DNA of 64,000 bases from Proteiniphilum sp. X52 (GTDB lineage Bacteria; Bacteroidota; Bacteroidia; Bacteroidales; Dysgonomonadaceae), in assembly GCF_003712195.1 (NCBI RefSeq), contig NZ_RDSD01000007.1, positions 103,768 to 167,767 of the forward strand, given 5' to 3'. The stretch's first letter is position 1. The number at the start of each line of letters is the position of its first letter. The notes beneath the pieces were generated by a model, which was not told the DNA's origin, did not search any database, and saw nothing but the letters and a program-made list of their open reading frames with translations. Below are positions 27,502-36,938 of this stretch, piece after piece. The position numbers were made by a program, and so were the translations under genes.

Positions 27502-28461
27502 ATGAATTTAAAATACAAGTTATTCGTCGCGCTATCCGCGTTGGGAACAATTTTCTGGGGTTGCGATTCCTTAATTTTCGACGATTTGAGCGAATGTCCC
27601 CAAGGTGTATATGTGAACTTTTATTCGATGACCCCTTGTGCCACGGATTCTACGTTTATCGGTCAGGTGTCCGATTTGCACCTGTTCGCTTTCAATGACA
27701 AAGACGTACTGGTTTCCGTCACCCAACAAAAAAATGTGTCGTTGGATAGAAACTACGAAATGTTGGTTCCCGTAACCAACGGCTACTACACCTTTATCGG
27801 ATGGGCAGGCGTGAACGACCGGTTTACCACCGCCTCGTTCACTGAAGGCGTAACCACAAAAAAAGAGGTGATGCTTACCCTCAACGCGCAAAACAACCAA
27901 GCCGTAGCGCTGGGCACAACAAAAGTATGGCAGGGCGTCAGTCCCGTGGTCTTCTTGCAAGACCCCGCCGTGGTGGGGAGCGAATACAAACGCACGGCGA
28001 TAAACTTACTGGAGGTTACCAACCGGGTAAACATCGAAATAGAACTGCACGAGTCGGTTTTGAACGATACCGACCCGAAGGACTTTGAAGTAAAAATCGT
28101 TTCGGCCAACGGCACCGTGAACATCGACGGTTCCATGCCGCTCAACTCCGGTGTGCTGACCTACCCTGCCACGGTAACCTATACCGACAACAGCGTGAAA
28201 GCGGCCTACACCCTGATGGATTTAAAAACGGGATACGGAAACCTGATCACCGTAACAAATACCAAAAACAACGAAGTGGTTTGGCAAAGCGACCTCATCG
28301 GTAGCATCCTGCTAAAAAACCCCAACGTGAATTTGGAGTGCAAAAACGATTTCGAGGTGAAATTCGTCATCAAAGACAAATGTCTCGATTGCGGAACATA
28401 CGTCTGCTGGGAAATACTCGTGGATAACTGGCAAGTACATTCCTATTCCGTGGATTTGTAA
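27502..28461 (+). CDS. FimB/Mfa2-family fimbrial anchor subunit
   Basis: A 319-residue lipoprotein with lipobox IFWGC at ~residues 17-21. The FimB/Mfa2 signature CPQGVYVNFYSMTPCATDS follows directly. Two immunoglobulin-like fimbrillin domains come next. Family members stay lipid-anchored in the outer membrane, stop shaft growth and anchor the pilus. It ends in VDNWQVHSYSVDL, parallel to the Mfa1 end. It comes right after the major subunit gene, the standard order. Confidence 0.92.
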   Translation: MNLKYKLFVALSALGTIFWGCDSLIFDDLSECPQGVYVNFYSMTPCATDSTFIGQVSDLHLFAFNDKDVLVSVTQQKNVSLDRNYEMLVPVTNGYYTFIGWAGVNDRFTTASFTEGVTTKKEVMLTLNAQNNQAVALGTTKVWQGVSPVVFLQDPAVVGSEYKRTAINLLEVTNRVNIEIELHESVLNDTDPKDFEVKIVSANGTVNIDGSMPLNSGVLTYPATVTYTDNSVKAAYTLMDLKTGYGNLITVTNTKNNEVVWQSDLIGSILLKNPNVNLECKNDFEVKFVIKDKCLDCGTYVCWEILVDNWQVHSYSVDL

Positions 28462-28576
28462 ATTTGACAACGTGACCGGGCGACAAGCAAATTCCCAATG
28501 CTTGCGCCTCCATACAACAACCGGGCTTTACACCCCGAAGAGAAAAAATATAACAAAACATTAAGGGAAACTTTAA

Positions 28577-30127
28577 ATGAACGATTTTAATAAACTTTTT
28601 TGGTTATCCATATCGGCGTTTGTGTTCGCCCTCGCGTTTTCTTCTTGTGAGAAAGACGACGTGGTGCAGCCCGAAAACGGAGAGGTCGTATATATCTCTT
28701 TCCAGATGGCCTTTTCCGCTAATAATAGGGCGACACGCTCGCAAGGAGACAATCCGTCTATCAACACGGACGACGACGACCAAGAAGACTATGTGAATAA
28801 ACTGGCCGTATTGGTATTCGAATCCGCAGGAACCGGAGCTAAAGTTGCTGAAGAATATACCTCCGCCTCATTTTTCAAGATGAAAATGAAACCCGGCACT
28901 TACGATTTCTACTTCATCGCGAACTATACCGATACCGATGCAGCCATCGCCGCGCTGGCAAGCAAAGCCGCTGTGGACGCCTATCTGCAATCGGGCAAAG
29001 CATTCGCCTCGTATCAGGGCGCGAAAACCGATGCCGTGTTGTTCCCGATGGCACGCGTATATCGTTCGCAATCCATTACCGAAGGCGGAACGTTTTACGC
29101 ACCACTGCCTTTCAATCCGCAGGTGGGAACGGTAGCCGACAAACAACTCAAACCCGTGAGTTTCTTTGGGCAGGATTGGCAAGGAGCGAGCACTCAGCAA
29201 ACCGTGAATCTGGTGCGTGCCAACGCCAAAATATCGCTTAACATCGGCGGCGAGGGGAAAAGCGACGTAGCCAAACTGGAATATGTGAACGCCGCGCAAA
29301 ACTATACCTTTGCTCAGATGCCCGAAGCTTCTCTGCCGGATCAAAGTGTGGCTGCCACACAAGCTTTCTCATATAACAAACCCGCGGCCGGCGCAACGGA
29401 AAATATTGTTACCCGCCTCTACGTCCCCGAACGGCTCTTTGCCGCCACCGAAACAACAGGTTGGGATACCACTGCCGACGCCCCGCAAGGCATGGTTAAT
29501 TATATACGGATTACAATGACCAGCGGAAATGTGTACAGAATCCCTGTGATTACCAACACCATTCCCACCGGCACCAAATATTTGGACATCGCCCGCGACG
29601 ACACCCAAGCCGACTACAACGTCATCCGCAACAACCACTACCTCTACAACATTACCATACCAATGGATGCCAAGGAAATTGTAGTAACGGCGGTAGTGCT
29701 GCCTTGGACACTGGTGGAATCCGAAATATCCTTCGGACAAACCACTTTTAACGGAAATTTCTCGTTTCCCGAACAGGGCGGAGGCGAACTGTTGGATGAC
29801 AACAAAACCGTTTTGCTGCATCAGCAAAATGCCGCCAGAATCGTGTTTAAACTGAGTGAACCCAAAGGTGCCATTTGGCGGGCAACGTTGACCAACGGGC
29901 TGGATTTCTCGCTCACGCCCGACCCCGACAGCCCGAACGGTGCCGTTTACGGAATTGCCGACCCCGACACCGAATACTCTATGCTCATTACACCGCTCAA
30001 ACCTTTCGAGGGAACACCCCGCGTTACCGAGTTTTACATCACGGTAAACGGCGATGAAATTCCCTTTGTGTCGTCCACGGGCGAAATCGGACCCGGAAAA
30101 AGAGCCGTGTTTAAACAAGTGGAGTAG
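28577..30127 (+). CDS. Fimbrial accessory/tip lipoprotein (fimbrillin-like)
   Basis: A 516-residue protein with lipobox AFSSC at ~residues 20-24. A fimbrillin-type N-domain follows (VNKLAVLVFESAG; PGTYDFYFIANYTD), then a middle domain (VNLVRANAKISLNIGGEGK) and a separate C-terminal beta domain. Arginines in NNRATRSQGDN near residue 54 could mark proteolytic maturation as in Mfa3/Mfa4. The exact subfamily (Mfa3, Mfa4 or FimC/D) is not recognised. It is co-directional with mfa2, 115 bases apart. Confidence 0.82.
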   Translation: MNDFNKLFWLSISAFVFALAFSSCEKDDVVQPENGEVVYISFQMAFSANNRATRSQGDNPSINTDDDDQEDYVNKLAVLVFESAGTGAKVAEEYTSASFFKMKMKPGTYDFYFIANYTDTDAAIAALASKAAVDAYLQSGKAFASYQGAKTDAVLFPMARVYRSQSITEGGTFYAPLPFNPQVGTVADKQLKPVSFFGQDWQGASTQQTVNLVRANAKISLNIGGEGKSDVAKLEYVNAAQNYTFAQMPEASLPDQSVAATQAFSYNKPAAGATENIVTRLYVPERLFAATETTGWDTTADAPQGMVNYIRITMTSGNVYRIPVITNTIPTGTKYLDIARDDTQADYNVIRNNHYLYNITIPMDAKEIVVTAVVLPWTLVESEISFGQTTFNGNFSFPEQGGGELLDDNKTVLLHQQNAARIVFKLSEPKGAIWRATLTNGLDFSLTPDPDSPNGAVYGIADPDTEYSMLITPLKPFEGTPRVTEFYITVNGDEIPFVSSTGEIGPGKRAVFKQVE

Positions 30128-30311
30128 ATTGGCGACTTCGGCAAACCTGTTATTCTGGACGAAGTGAACAATCTATTATTTGATTGACGAATTACAATTT
30201 ACGAATTACGATTGACAAAAGAAATGAGAAGAAGTAAGGAAATCGGATATCCGCCCTCTGCCGGCGCAGCGGTCTAAAAGTCATGGTTCTTGGTTCTAAA
30301 AATACAAACAG

Positions 30312-32816
30312 ATGAAAAAATTTACGTTACAATACATAACCGCCCTCTTCGCACTGCTGTTCGCGTTTAGCGCCTGCTTGCACGACGATCTCAACACCGG
30401 GACTGAACTGCCCGATGGCGTCAAAGCCATCGAATTCAGCCTGGAAGTGCAAAACCAATCGGCAGGAAAAAGTGCTTTCCGTTCGGCAACAAGCGGAGCG
30501 GCAGCCACAAGGGCGTTGGGCACCGAGCCGGGCGACAAATACGAAAGTGCATACCCCGCCGACCTCAACGAGAATATCATCGACAACGTGGAAGTGTTCC
30601 TCTTCAATGCCGACGGCTCGCTCAAACGCCACGCCAAAGGCACGGAGCTGCAAAAAAACGGCAACGAAGACCGTGCCACGCTGCGTGTATTGATTCCCAA
30701 TACCGAAGTCTCGCAATACGAAGGACAGAGTTTCAGAATAGTGGTGGTGGCAAACGCTACCGTGGCCATCCCCACGCCCGCCACCTTTGCCGATTTGCAA
30801 AATGTGGTGCAGGAAACAGCCATCATGAATGCCAGCCCCGGTGCGCCGCAAGCCAAATTTCTGATGGACGGCGAAATCAATTCCCAACCCGTAAACTGGG
30901 GAACAAGCATAATCTACAACGTGCCGGGTGAATTACCCCTGCGCCGGGCTGCCGCAAAAGTACGCCTGCGCATCAAAGACGTGAACGTGAACGTTACCCA
31001 AAACGCCCAAACCGTACATTACGAGATGGAGGGCGAACCCAGAGTGAAATTAGTGCACTACACCGAGAAAACTTCGTTGCTGCAAGGTGCTCCCTACACC
31101 ATATCGTCGGGCGACTGGAAAAGTTCGGAATACCGTTCGATGGCACTCCGTGTGTTCGACGGCAAAATAAACGACACCGACCCCAACAATCCCACCAATA
31201 CGTTCCTGTCGGCAAACCTGCCCTTTTACGCTTACGAGAACGACTGGTCGGACAATAACAGCGCGGACGAAACCTACCTTACGGTAGAGATTCGCTTTAA
31301 GGCGCAAAATCCCGCCACCGGAGAATATGGCGAAGCGAAACCCTATTATTACCGCATCCCCATCAATTACCGGATGCCGTTGCCCAATATGGACGACGAA
31401 GAGATAGCGGGACTTTACAAAATGCAGCGCAACCACCTGTACGACATCGTTTCGTTCATCGGCGTCCTCGGTAGCGAAGACGAAGGCGAGCCGTTCGAGG
31501 TAGAGGCTTACGTGGCCATCCAGCCGTGGAACGAACCCGACGCCGTGGACGGAAGCATCCGCAACGCCCACTTCCTGGTGGTAAAAGAACTGCATCCGCT
31601 GATGCCCAATATAAACACCCGGGTGGTGGGATACCTGTCCGATTTGGCCATTCAACCGGCAACAACCGGCGGAAACGACATACAGATAGAGAAAACCGTG
31701 TTTGAATATTACGACCAAGCAGGCGACCTCTACGTGTTTACCGACAACGGAACCAACGTGGTGGCAACCAAAAACGGCGAATATTTCAACACATATAACT
31801 ACGGCGATTCGTATAACGGTCAAACCTTTACCCGCTTTGGCGGAGCCACCGTGACGTTTGACGAAACCAGCGAGTTGGATAAAAAACTCATCATCCATCA
31901 CGACATACCGAGCAACTACGTGCCCTACGATATTTATTTCCGCGTGCAACACGTGGAAGTGGAGGGCGAATCGGGAGAACCGCTCTACAAAGACGTGCGC
32001 GTAACCCAATATCCGCCCAAATACGTTATCGGGACAAAATCGCCCGGACTCGGAGGCGGCAACGATTTAAATGCCGACTTCCGCTTTCACAATACCTTGG
32101 GCTCAAGAACCACAGATCCGGCCACCGGCCAACAAGGAACACAGAAAAACGATGTATTTTACAAAATAACCACGGTGGTAAACGCCGAAGACGAAAAAAT
32201 CGGCGACCCCACCGATGCGAACGGTCGTACACTGAGAGATGCGGCTTCCAACCAACTGATCTCGCCCGAGTTCATTATTGCCTCGCAGCAGGGGATGTCT
32301 TATCCGATACCGCAATATTCAGGAGGAAACACAAATTGGATGAACACCACGTACGGTGCCGGATTTGGGCCCTATTCCAGCCGTTTTCCGGACAGGACTC
32401 CCTATTATGACCCAAACGAGTACGATTACGATAACAATGATAGGAGTCAGCCTACTTACCGTTCCTACACCCATGCCGAAGACCGATGCTATAACTATTT
32501 CGAAGGCGAGTACGGAACCGACGGAAATTACACAGAATATTATCTGGATGCATGGGGGAGACAAACCTCACGCACTGTCTATAAAACGTTTAAATACCAG
32601 GGGCGCTGGCGCATTCCCACCGAGGCGGAATTGAAATATATTGATGGCATACAGGACGCACCCACCAGCGCCGTGAAAAGTCTGCTGTGGGGGCAGTATT
32701 ACTGGTCGGCACGGACGGATTACGCCTATAATTTCTATACTAACCAATGGGATACTAGTCCAAGCCGTACCGCCCCTGTGCGCTGCGTGTTCGACACTTA
32801 TAAAGTGAACGATTAA
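30312..32816 (+). CDS. Large fimbrial tip protein (DUF4906-like) with C-terminal lectin-like/FISUMP domain
   Basis: An 834-residue lipoprotein with lipobox LFAFSAC. The N-terminal ~220 residues are fimbrillin-like (IDNVEVFLFNADGS; SFRIVVVANATV), and a DUF4906-like centre follows. The C-terminal ~150 residues contain RWRIPTEAELKYI, QYYWSART and APVRCVFD. This WRxPT...YWSA...VRCV pattern is that of the FISUMP/DUF1566 (C-type-lectin-like) fold, so it is a plausible adhesive head. No WxG sulfatase-modifying catalytic cysteine pair was seen. It is the longest gene of the cluster and the best candidate for host or partner binding. Confidence 0.8.
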   Translation: MKKFTLQYITALFALLFAFSACLHDDLNTGTELPDGVKAIEFSLEVQNQSAGKSAFRSATSGAAATRALGTEPGDKYESAYPADLNENIIDNVEVFLFNADGSLKRHAKGTELQKNGNEDRATLRVLIPNTEVSQYEGQSFRIVVVANATVAIPTPATFADLQNVVQETAIMNASPGAPQAKFLMDGEINSQPVNWGTSIIYNVPGELPLRRAAAKVRLRIKDVNVNVTQNAQTVHYEMEGEPRVKLVHYTEKTSLLQGAPYTISSGDWKSSEYRSMALRVFDGKINDTDPNNPTNTFLSANLPFYAYENDWSDNNSADETYLTVEIRFKAQNPATGEYGEAKPYYYRIPINYRMPLPNMDDEEIAGLYKMQRNHLYDIVSFIGVLGSEDEGEPFEVEAYVAIQPWNEPDAVDGSIRNAHFLVVKELHPLMPNINTRVVGYLSDLAIQPATTGGNDIQIEKTVFEYYDQAGDLYVFTDNGTNVVATKNGEYFNTYNYGDSYNGQTFTRFGGATVTFDETSELDKKLIIHHDIPSNYVPYDIYFRVQHVEVEGESGEPLYKDVRVTQYPPKYVIGTKSPGLGGGNDLNADFRFHNTLGSRTTDPATGQQGTQKNDVFYKITTVVNAEDEKIGDPTDANGRTLRDAASNQLISPEFIIASQQGMSYPIPQYSGGNTNWMNTTYGAGFGPYSSRFPDRTPYYDPNEYDYDNNDRSQPTYRSYTHAEDRCYNYFEGEYGTDGNYTEYYLDAWGRQTSRTVYKTFKYQGRWRIPTEAELKYIDGIQDAPTSAVKSLLWGQYYWSARTDYAYNFYTNQWDTSPSRTAPVRCVFDTYKVND

Positions 32817-32914
32817 CTCGACGGAAACAGGCTAACAGCCATCGGTCTAAAAGTTTATCAATCTAAAGTCTTGGCACTTTTGACTTGGCTCTTGATTCTA
32901 AAAAAATAAATATT

Positions 32915-34660
32915 ATGATACATTCAAAGCATATCTGTTTTATTCTGCTTTTCATCGGCTTCGCGCTGTTGGAAAGTTGTACCACCGAAGACCGGTTTGT
33001 GCAGGAAGAAGAAAACCTCGTACTGCCCGACGGCACACCGTTCGACGCCACTTTCGGCGGTTTTGCCGACGGTATGGTCACCCGCACCTTGCGCGCCACC
33101 GGAAACGAGCCCGACCAAATTACGGACTTGCGCCTGCTGGTGTTCGATGAAAACCGCCGTTTTCTCTACAGCCGCAAAGCCGTATTGGGCGCTATCGTAA
33201 ACGATAACAAACCCGATGCGGACCACCTGCCCGACGGCGAAAAAAACAACATCGAGCAGATGATGCACTTTACCGCCAACCTTGTCAGCAGTTCGCGTAC
33301 GCGCTACATCCATTTCATCGCCAACCACGATTGGAACGGATTTCCACAGGACTATTTCATCGAAGGGACTACCGATGGCGAGCTTATCGGCGGAATGCTG
33401 ACCCAAAAAACCGAATTTTGGCGGGTGGTTACTTTCAACGGCTTGCAGCAAGCCACCATCAACGGAAAAGTGATAAAACTCCTGCGCAACAACGCCAAAG
33501 TAAGCGTAACGATGAGTGACGAAACAACCAACTTCACATACAGTGGTTTCACCGTGTACAACGCGCCCGACAGGGCCACCGTGGCGCCGTTCGTTTTCGA
33601 CGAAGAGAATTTCTCGTACCAATTTCCCACGACGCCCCAAACTCCCACCATCCCCGCCGGAGTTACGCACCTTGACCCCGAGGAAATAGCGCCCTATCCC
33701 GACGGCTACAATCTTTTCGAAGTATTGAATGCATCCAGCACAAGCCCCGCTTTCATTATAATGAAGGGACAATTGCAAGGAAAAAGGGAAGGGTATTATA
33801 AAATCGACCTTGTGAAAGTGGACATCGGCGACGACCAAAATCCCGGTACCGGCGTAACCTATTTTTACGATGTGGTGCGTAACTTCCACTACCGCGTGAT
33901 CGTGTCGCACGTTGCCAACGAAGGCTACGCCACGGCTGCCGAAGCAGCCCGTAACCCTGCCGGAAACAACTTGTTTGCCTCGGTGGAATTGGCGGATTTC
34001 CCGTCCGTGTCCGACGGTAAAAATACCCTCGACGTGGAAAAACTCGGCAGCACTTTTGTTTCGGCTCCGGCCGAATTTACCACACAAGTGCTTTACACGG
34101 GGGGAATACAAAACGTGAAGTATTTTCCTTCGTGGGACACCAATGATGCCTATTTGGGCGATTACGTTTTCACACCCGGCGAGGACATGAACGAAGGCAC
34201 ACTGACCATCCCCGTGAAACAAGTTCCCACCGACCGTACGCTGGAATATTCCGTGAACGTGGTGGCAAAAAGCGCCAGCAGTGAAATCATTACCCGCAAA
34301 ATAACGCTCTACCTGCGCTCGCCCTATGATTTCCATGAAAGTATCGTAAGCGGAGGCGCAACGGCAGGCAGTAAAGTAACCATCTCTTTCGATGTGCCCG
34401 CAACAATGAACAAAAGTTCGGTGCCGTTCGATGTTCTTATCGAAACCAAAGAACTGACACCCGACATAGCTTTTGACGACGCGATGATTCTGGTATTAAA
34501 AAATGGCACCTACTATTACCGCTACACGGTGAAAGACGATACTTCCATCGGCAAAAGAATCGACTTGCACTTTACCCGCAACCGCGATAACCAGTCCGAC
34601 GAAATCCATCTCACGTCCGATTATTACAATCCGGTTACTCTCACGCTGAGTAATGAATGA
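32915..34660 (+). CDS. Fimbrial accessory lipoprotein (DUF4906-like)
   Basis: About 581 residues from the ATG at 32915 (MIHSKHICFILLF...), chosen over an upstream TTG because it starts the signal peptide; the lipobox is ALLESC. The N-domain has the fimbrillin strand pattern (ITDLRLLVFDENRRFLYSR; RTRYIHFIANHDW). The middle and C-terminus are beta-rich with no recognised catalytic motif. It is last in the fimbrial operon, and its 3' end overlaps the tail of a decayed DUF4143 gene on the other strand by 20 bases. Confidence 0.8.
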   Translation: MIHSKHICFILLFIGFALLESCTTEDRFVQEEENLVLPDGTPFDATFGGFADGMVTRTLRATGNEPDQITDLRLLVFDENRRFLYSRKAVLGAIVNDNKPDADHLPDGEKNNIEQMMHFTANLVSSSRTRYIHFIANHDWNGFPQDYFIEGTTDGELIGGMLTQKTEFWRVVTFNGLQQATINGKVIKLLRNNAKVSVTMSDETTNFTYSGFTVYNAPDRATVAPFVFDEENFSYQFPTTPQTPTIPAGVTHLDPEEIAPYPDGYNLFEVLNASSTSPAFIIMKGQLQGKREGYYKIDLVKVDIGDDQNPGTGVTYFYDVVRNFHYRVIVSHVANEGYATAAEAARNPAGNNLFASVELADFPSVSDGKNTLDVEKLGSTFVSAPAEFTTQVLYTGGIQNVKYFPSWDTNDAYLGDYVFTPGEDMNEGTLTIPVKQVPTDRTLEYSVNVVAKSASSEIITRKITLYLRSPYDFHESIVSGGATAGSKVTISFDVPATMNKSSVPFDVLIETKELTPDIAFDDAMILVLKNGTYYYRYTVKDDTSIGKRIDLHFTRNRDNQSDEIHLTSDYYNPVTLTLSNE

Positions 34661-34994
34661 TTCTGCCGGCAGGATAAGCAATGAACTCCACTATCGCTAT
34701 CCTCCGGCTACCCCTCTCAATAAGCAAGTCTAACTCATTTCCCGTAGCACTGCGATAAAAAGAAAATTTGCAATCTTTCAACGAGGAAATGATGTTTCCA
34801 ATCACAAAGCCTTCCCAAGATGATCCGAAAACAGGGTTGCCCAGGAGTGAATTGAAATCATCCACTTGTAGCAGCCTATGTAATAACCCGCTATCTCTCA
34901 CAAAAATTTTCGGGGATTTAACCAGACGTTTCTTGATATTCTTTTCAAATGGCGGTAGCGAACGGATAATAAAGGTCTGTTCCGTTCGTGACAA
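34641..34994 (-). pseudogene. C-terminal remnant of a DUF4143 AAA-family ATPase
   Basis: The frame reads KRLVKSPKIFVRDSGLLHRL, then GNPVFGSSWEGFVIGNI and ELDLLIERG, which is the DUF4143 C-terminal domain of Bacteroidetes ATP-binding proteins. The AAA ATPase part (Walker A/B) is absent upstream. The normal IEIK-type ending is replaced by an unrelated tail over the end of the fimbrial gene. It is therefore a truncated relic at the right edge of the fimbrial island. Confidence 0.75.
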
Positions 34995-35079
34995 GATATT
35001 TTGTCCGATAAAAATATTTTAAAAGTGCAGGGAGAAAAATAAATTGTATCTTGGTGTCTTGATTTCTCAAAGCAAAATT

Positions 35080-35631
35080 ATGGAACATTTTAAGGATAAG
35101 ATACGATGCATTTATCATATTTCGGACAAAGCAATGGAGTTGCTTTTAAGTGTCTTCCATGAAAAAAAGGAGAAGAAGGGCTCAATAATAGTTCGGGAAG
35201 GAGATAGTACAAATCAAATCATATTTTTAAAAAAGGGATTTTCAAGAGCCTTCACTTACAGGGATGGAAAAGAAATAACGCTATGGTTTGCATCAAGCGG
35301 AAGCCCCACCGGCGCATATGATGGCAGGCGTTCTGCCATCAATGTCGAACTTCTGGAAGACAGCATATTGCTGATTGCGTCTCGGCGGGAACTTGAAGCT
35401 TTGCTGGAAAAGGATTTGGAGTTGGCCAACTGGGCAAGGAAAGTAGCTGAACACTACTTGGAGTTAAATATCCATTATATCGCTCATTATAACGGGTTGG
35501 AGGGCAAAGAGAAATATGAATTATTAATCAAGGAATATCCGGAAATTCTACAGAAAGCCTCAATAAAACATATCGCTTCTTTTCTAAAAATCACCCCTCA
35601 ATCCCTTAGCAGAATAAGAGGGCATAGGTGA
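35080..35631 (+). CDS. Crp/Fnr-family transcriptional regulator
   Basis: About 183 residues from the ATG at 35080. The N-terminal cyclic-nucleotide-binding-like barrel is seen in GSIIVREGDSTNQIIFLKKG. The C-terminal helix-turn-helix is IKHIASFLKITPQSLSRIR. The typical cAMP-binding RxS motif is not evident, so the ligand is unknown. Many small Bacteroidetes regulators of this type control one or a few neighbouring genes. The next gene is a methyltransferase in the same direction, with its own promoter-like box. Confidence 0.9.
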   Translation: MEHFKDKIRCIYHISDKAMELLLSVFHEKKEKKGSIIVREGDSTNQIIFLKKGFSRAFTYRDGKEITLWFASSGSPTGAYDGRRSAINVELLEDSILLIASRRELEALLEKDLELANWARKVAEHYLELNIHYIAHYNGLEGKEKYELLIKEYPEILQKASIKHIASFLKITPQSLSRIRGHR

Positions 35632-35672
35632 ATTTGGTAACATCTGTTATTTTCCAAGGTTTTATTTCTCCA

Positions 35673-35680
35673 TAACTTTG
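35673..35680 (+). promoter_or_regulatory. Candidate -7 box upstream of the methyltransferase gene
   Basis: TAACTTTG fits TAnnTTTG and lies 23 bases before the ATG. A TTTTCC patch about 18-20 bases further upstream could serve as a poor -33 element. Confidence 0.4.
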
Positions 35681-35703
35681 CCGCCGAAATAACTGTAAAT
35701 GAA

Positions 35704-36495
35704 ATGGAAAATTATTTGGAAATCAACAGGAAGGCCTGGAACAACCGGGTCGACACACACGTAAACTCTTCCTTTTACGACATGGATTCTTTTCTGCGTG
35801 GAGCATCCAGTGTCCCTTCATTGGATAGGAAACTGTTAGGAGATATCCAGCAGAAGTCAATACTTCACCTGCAATGTCATTTCGGCATGGACACCCTCTC
35901 TTTATCAAGAGAAGGGGCAAAAGTTACCGGTGCGGATTTTTCAGAAAAAGCGATTGCGAAAGCAAAGGAATTGAGAGATCAATTACAAGTAGACGCTGAT
36001 TTTATTTGTTGCGATGTTTACGACCTGCCTGAAATCGCGAAGGAACCCTTCGATATGGTTTATACCTCTTATGGAGTGGTTAATTGGTTGCCAGACCTTG
36101 ACAAATGGGGAAAAACCATATCTGCCTTGTTGAAGCCGGGAGGAAAATTTGTCATGGTTGAATTTCATCCGGTTTTATGGATGTTTGATGAAAATTTCCA
36201 GCATATCATGTATGCCTATTCCCGAACAGAACCATATACCGCGGAAGAACCGACCTACACGGAGCAGGGAAATGGAACAGCGGATAAAACCGTCACTTGG
36301 AATTACGGGTTATCCGAACCCTTAAACGGACTCGCCAAAAACCGGATACGCATTGAGGAGGTAAACGAGCATTACCATTCGCCTTTCAACCTTTTCGGGA
36401 ATATGATAGAACTTGAGAAAGGAAGATACCATATAAAGGGGTTAGAGGATAAAATACCCGTTACTTATTCTATTGTGGCAACCAGGGCAAAGTAA
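35704..36495 (+). CDS. Class I SAM-dependent methyltransferase
   Basis: A 263-residue cytoplasmic protein. SAM-binding motif I is ILHLQCHFGMDTLSLSREGA, a variant in which the usual GxGxG reads QCHFG. Motif II-like GADFSEKAIAKAKEL and FDMVYTSYGVVNWLPDL follow. Proteins with this LQCHFGxDT motif form a recognisable subgroup with unknown small-molecule substrates. It may be regulated by the preceding Crp-type protein. Confidence 0.9.
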   Translation: MENYLEINRKAWNNRVDTHVNSSFYDMDSFLRGASSVPSLDRKLLGDIQQKSILHLQCHFGMDTLSLSREGAKVTGADFSEKAIAKAKELRDQLQVDADFICCDVYDLPEIAKEPFDMVYTSYGVVNWLPDLDKWGKTISALLKPGGKFVMVEFHPVLWMFDENFQHIMYAYSRTEPYTAEEPTYTEQGNGTADKTVTWNYGLSEPLNGLAKNRIRIEEVNEHYHSPFNLFGNMIELEKGRYHIKGLEDKIPVTYSIVATRAK

Positions 36496-36524
36496 TGTCG
36501 AGGTTGACGCGAGGATAATCTCCC

Positions 36525-36812
36525 CTACTCACCCTGGTCGGCTCTGTTCCAGTATACGATGGTCACCAAGTACCCGGCAATGCCGGTCAATACCAGATAG
36601 GTCTTATATTGCCATAAATCCAAATGACGCCAATTACGCTCATGCCGGTAATCGTAAATAGGATATCGCTTCCCTTCACTCTCTACAAAATCGAACTTGT
36701 GGGAAAGATGCACATAAACTGATTTCTCATCTTCCTTCACTTGAACATCATCAACACGCCATAAATCATTGATAGTCACTAATATCTTTTCTAATATATC
36801 GCTTGTTCTCAT
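36525..36812 (-). pseudogene. N-terminal remnant of an ISL3-family transposase
   Basis: The frame reads WRVDDVQVKEDEKSVYVHLS, then YPIYDYRHERNWRHLDLWQY, matching the N-terminal domain of ISL3 transposases (zinc-binding region, then YDxxxRxWRHLDxxQY). The reading continues for about 25 unrelated residues (TGIAGYLVTIVYW) and stops; the DDE catalytic domain is missing. It lies between the methyltransferase and hicAB. Confidence 0.75.
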
Positions 36813-36882
36813 AGATTACAAAGATAAAACCTGTTTTGTTAAATCATACTAAAACTTGAAGAACCTAATTTATCGAAATTAT

Positions 36883-36913
36883 TTTGATATTAAAATTAAT
36901 ATCATTATCTTTG
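36883..36913 (+). promoter_or_regulatory. Consensus Bacteroidetes promoter for hicAB
   Basis: TTTG at 36883-36886 and TATCTTTG at 36906-36913 are separated by 19 bases, the ideal -33/-7 arrangement for the Bacteroidetes primary sigma factor. The ATG of hicA is 25 bases downstream. Confidence 0.8.
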
Positions 36914-36938
36914 TGGAGTAATAATTAAACGATGAAAA

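Noticed and set aside
32924..34336. 470-codon open frame on the minus strand
   Set aside because: It is a shadow of the fimbrial lipoprotein gene, has an odd H/V/G-rich composition and no start signal.
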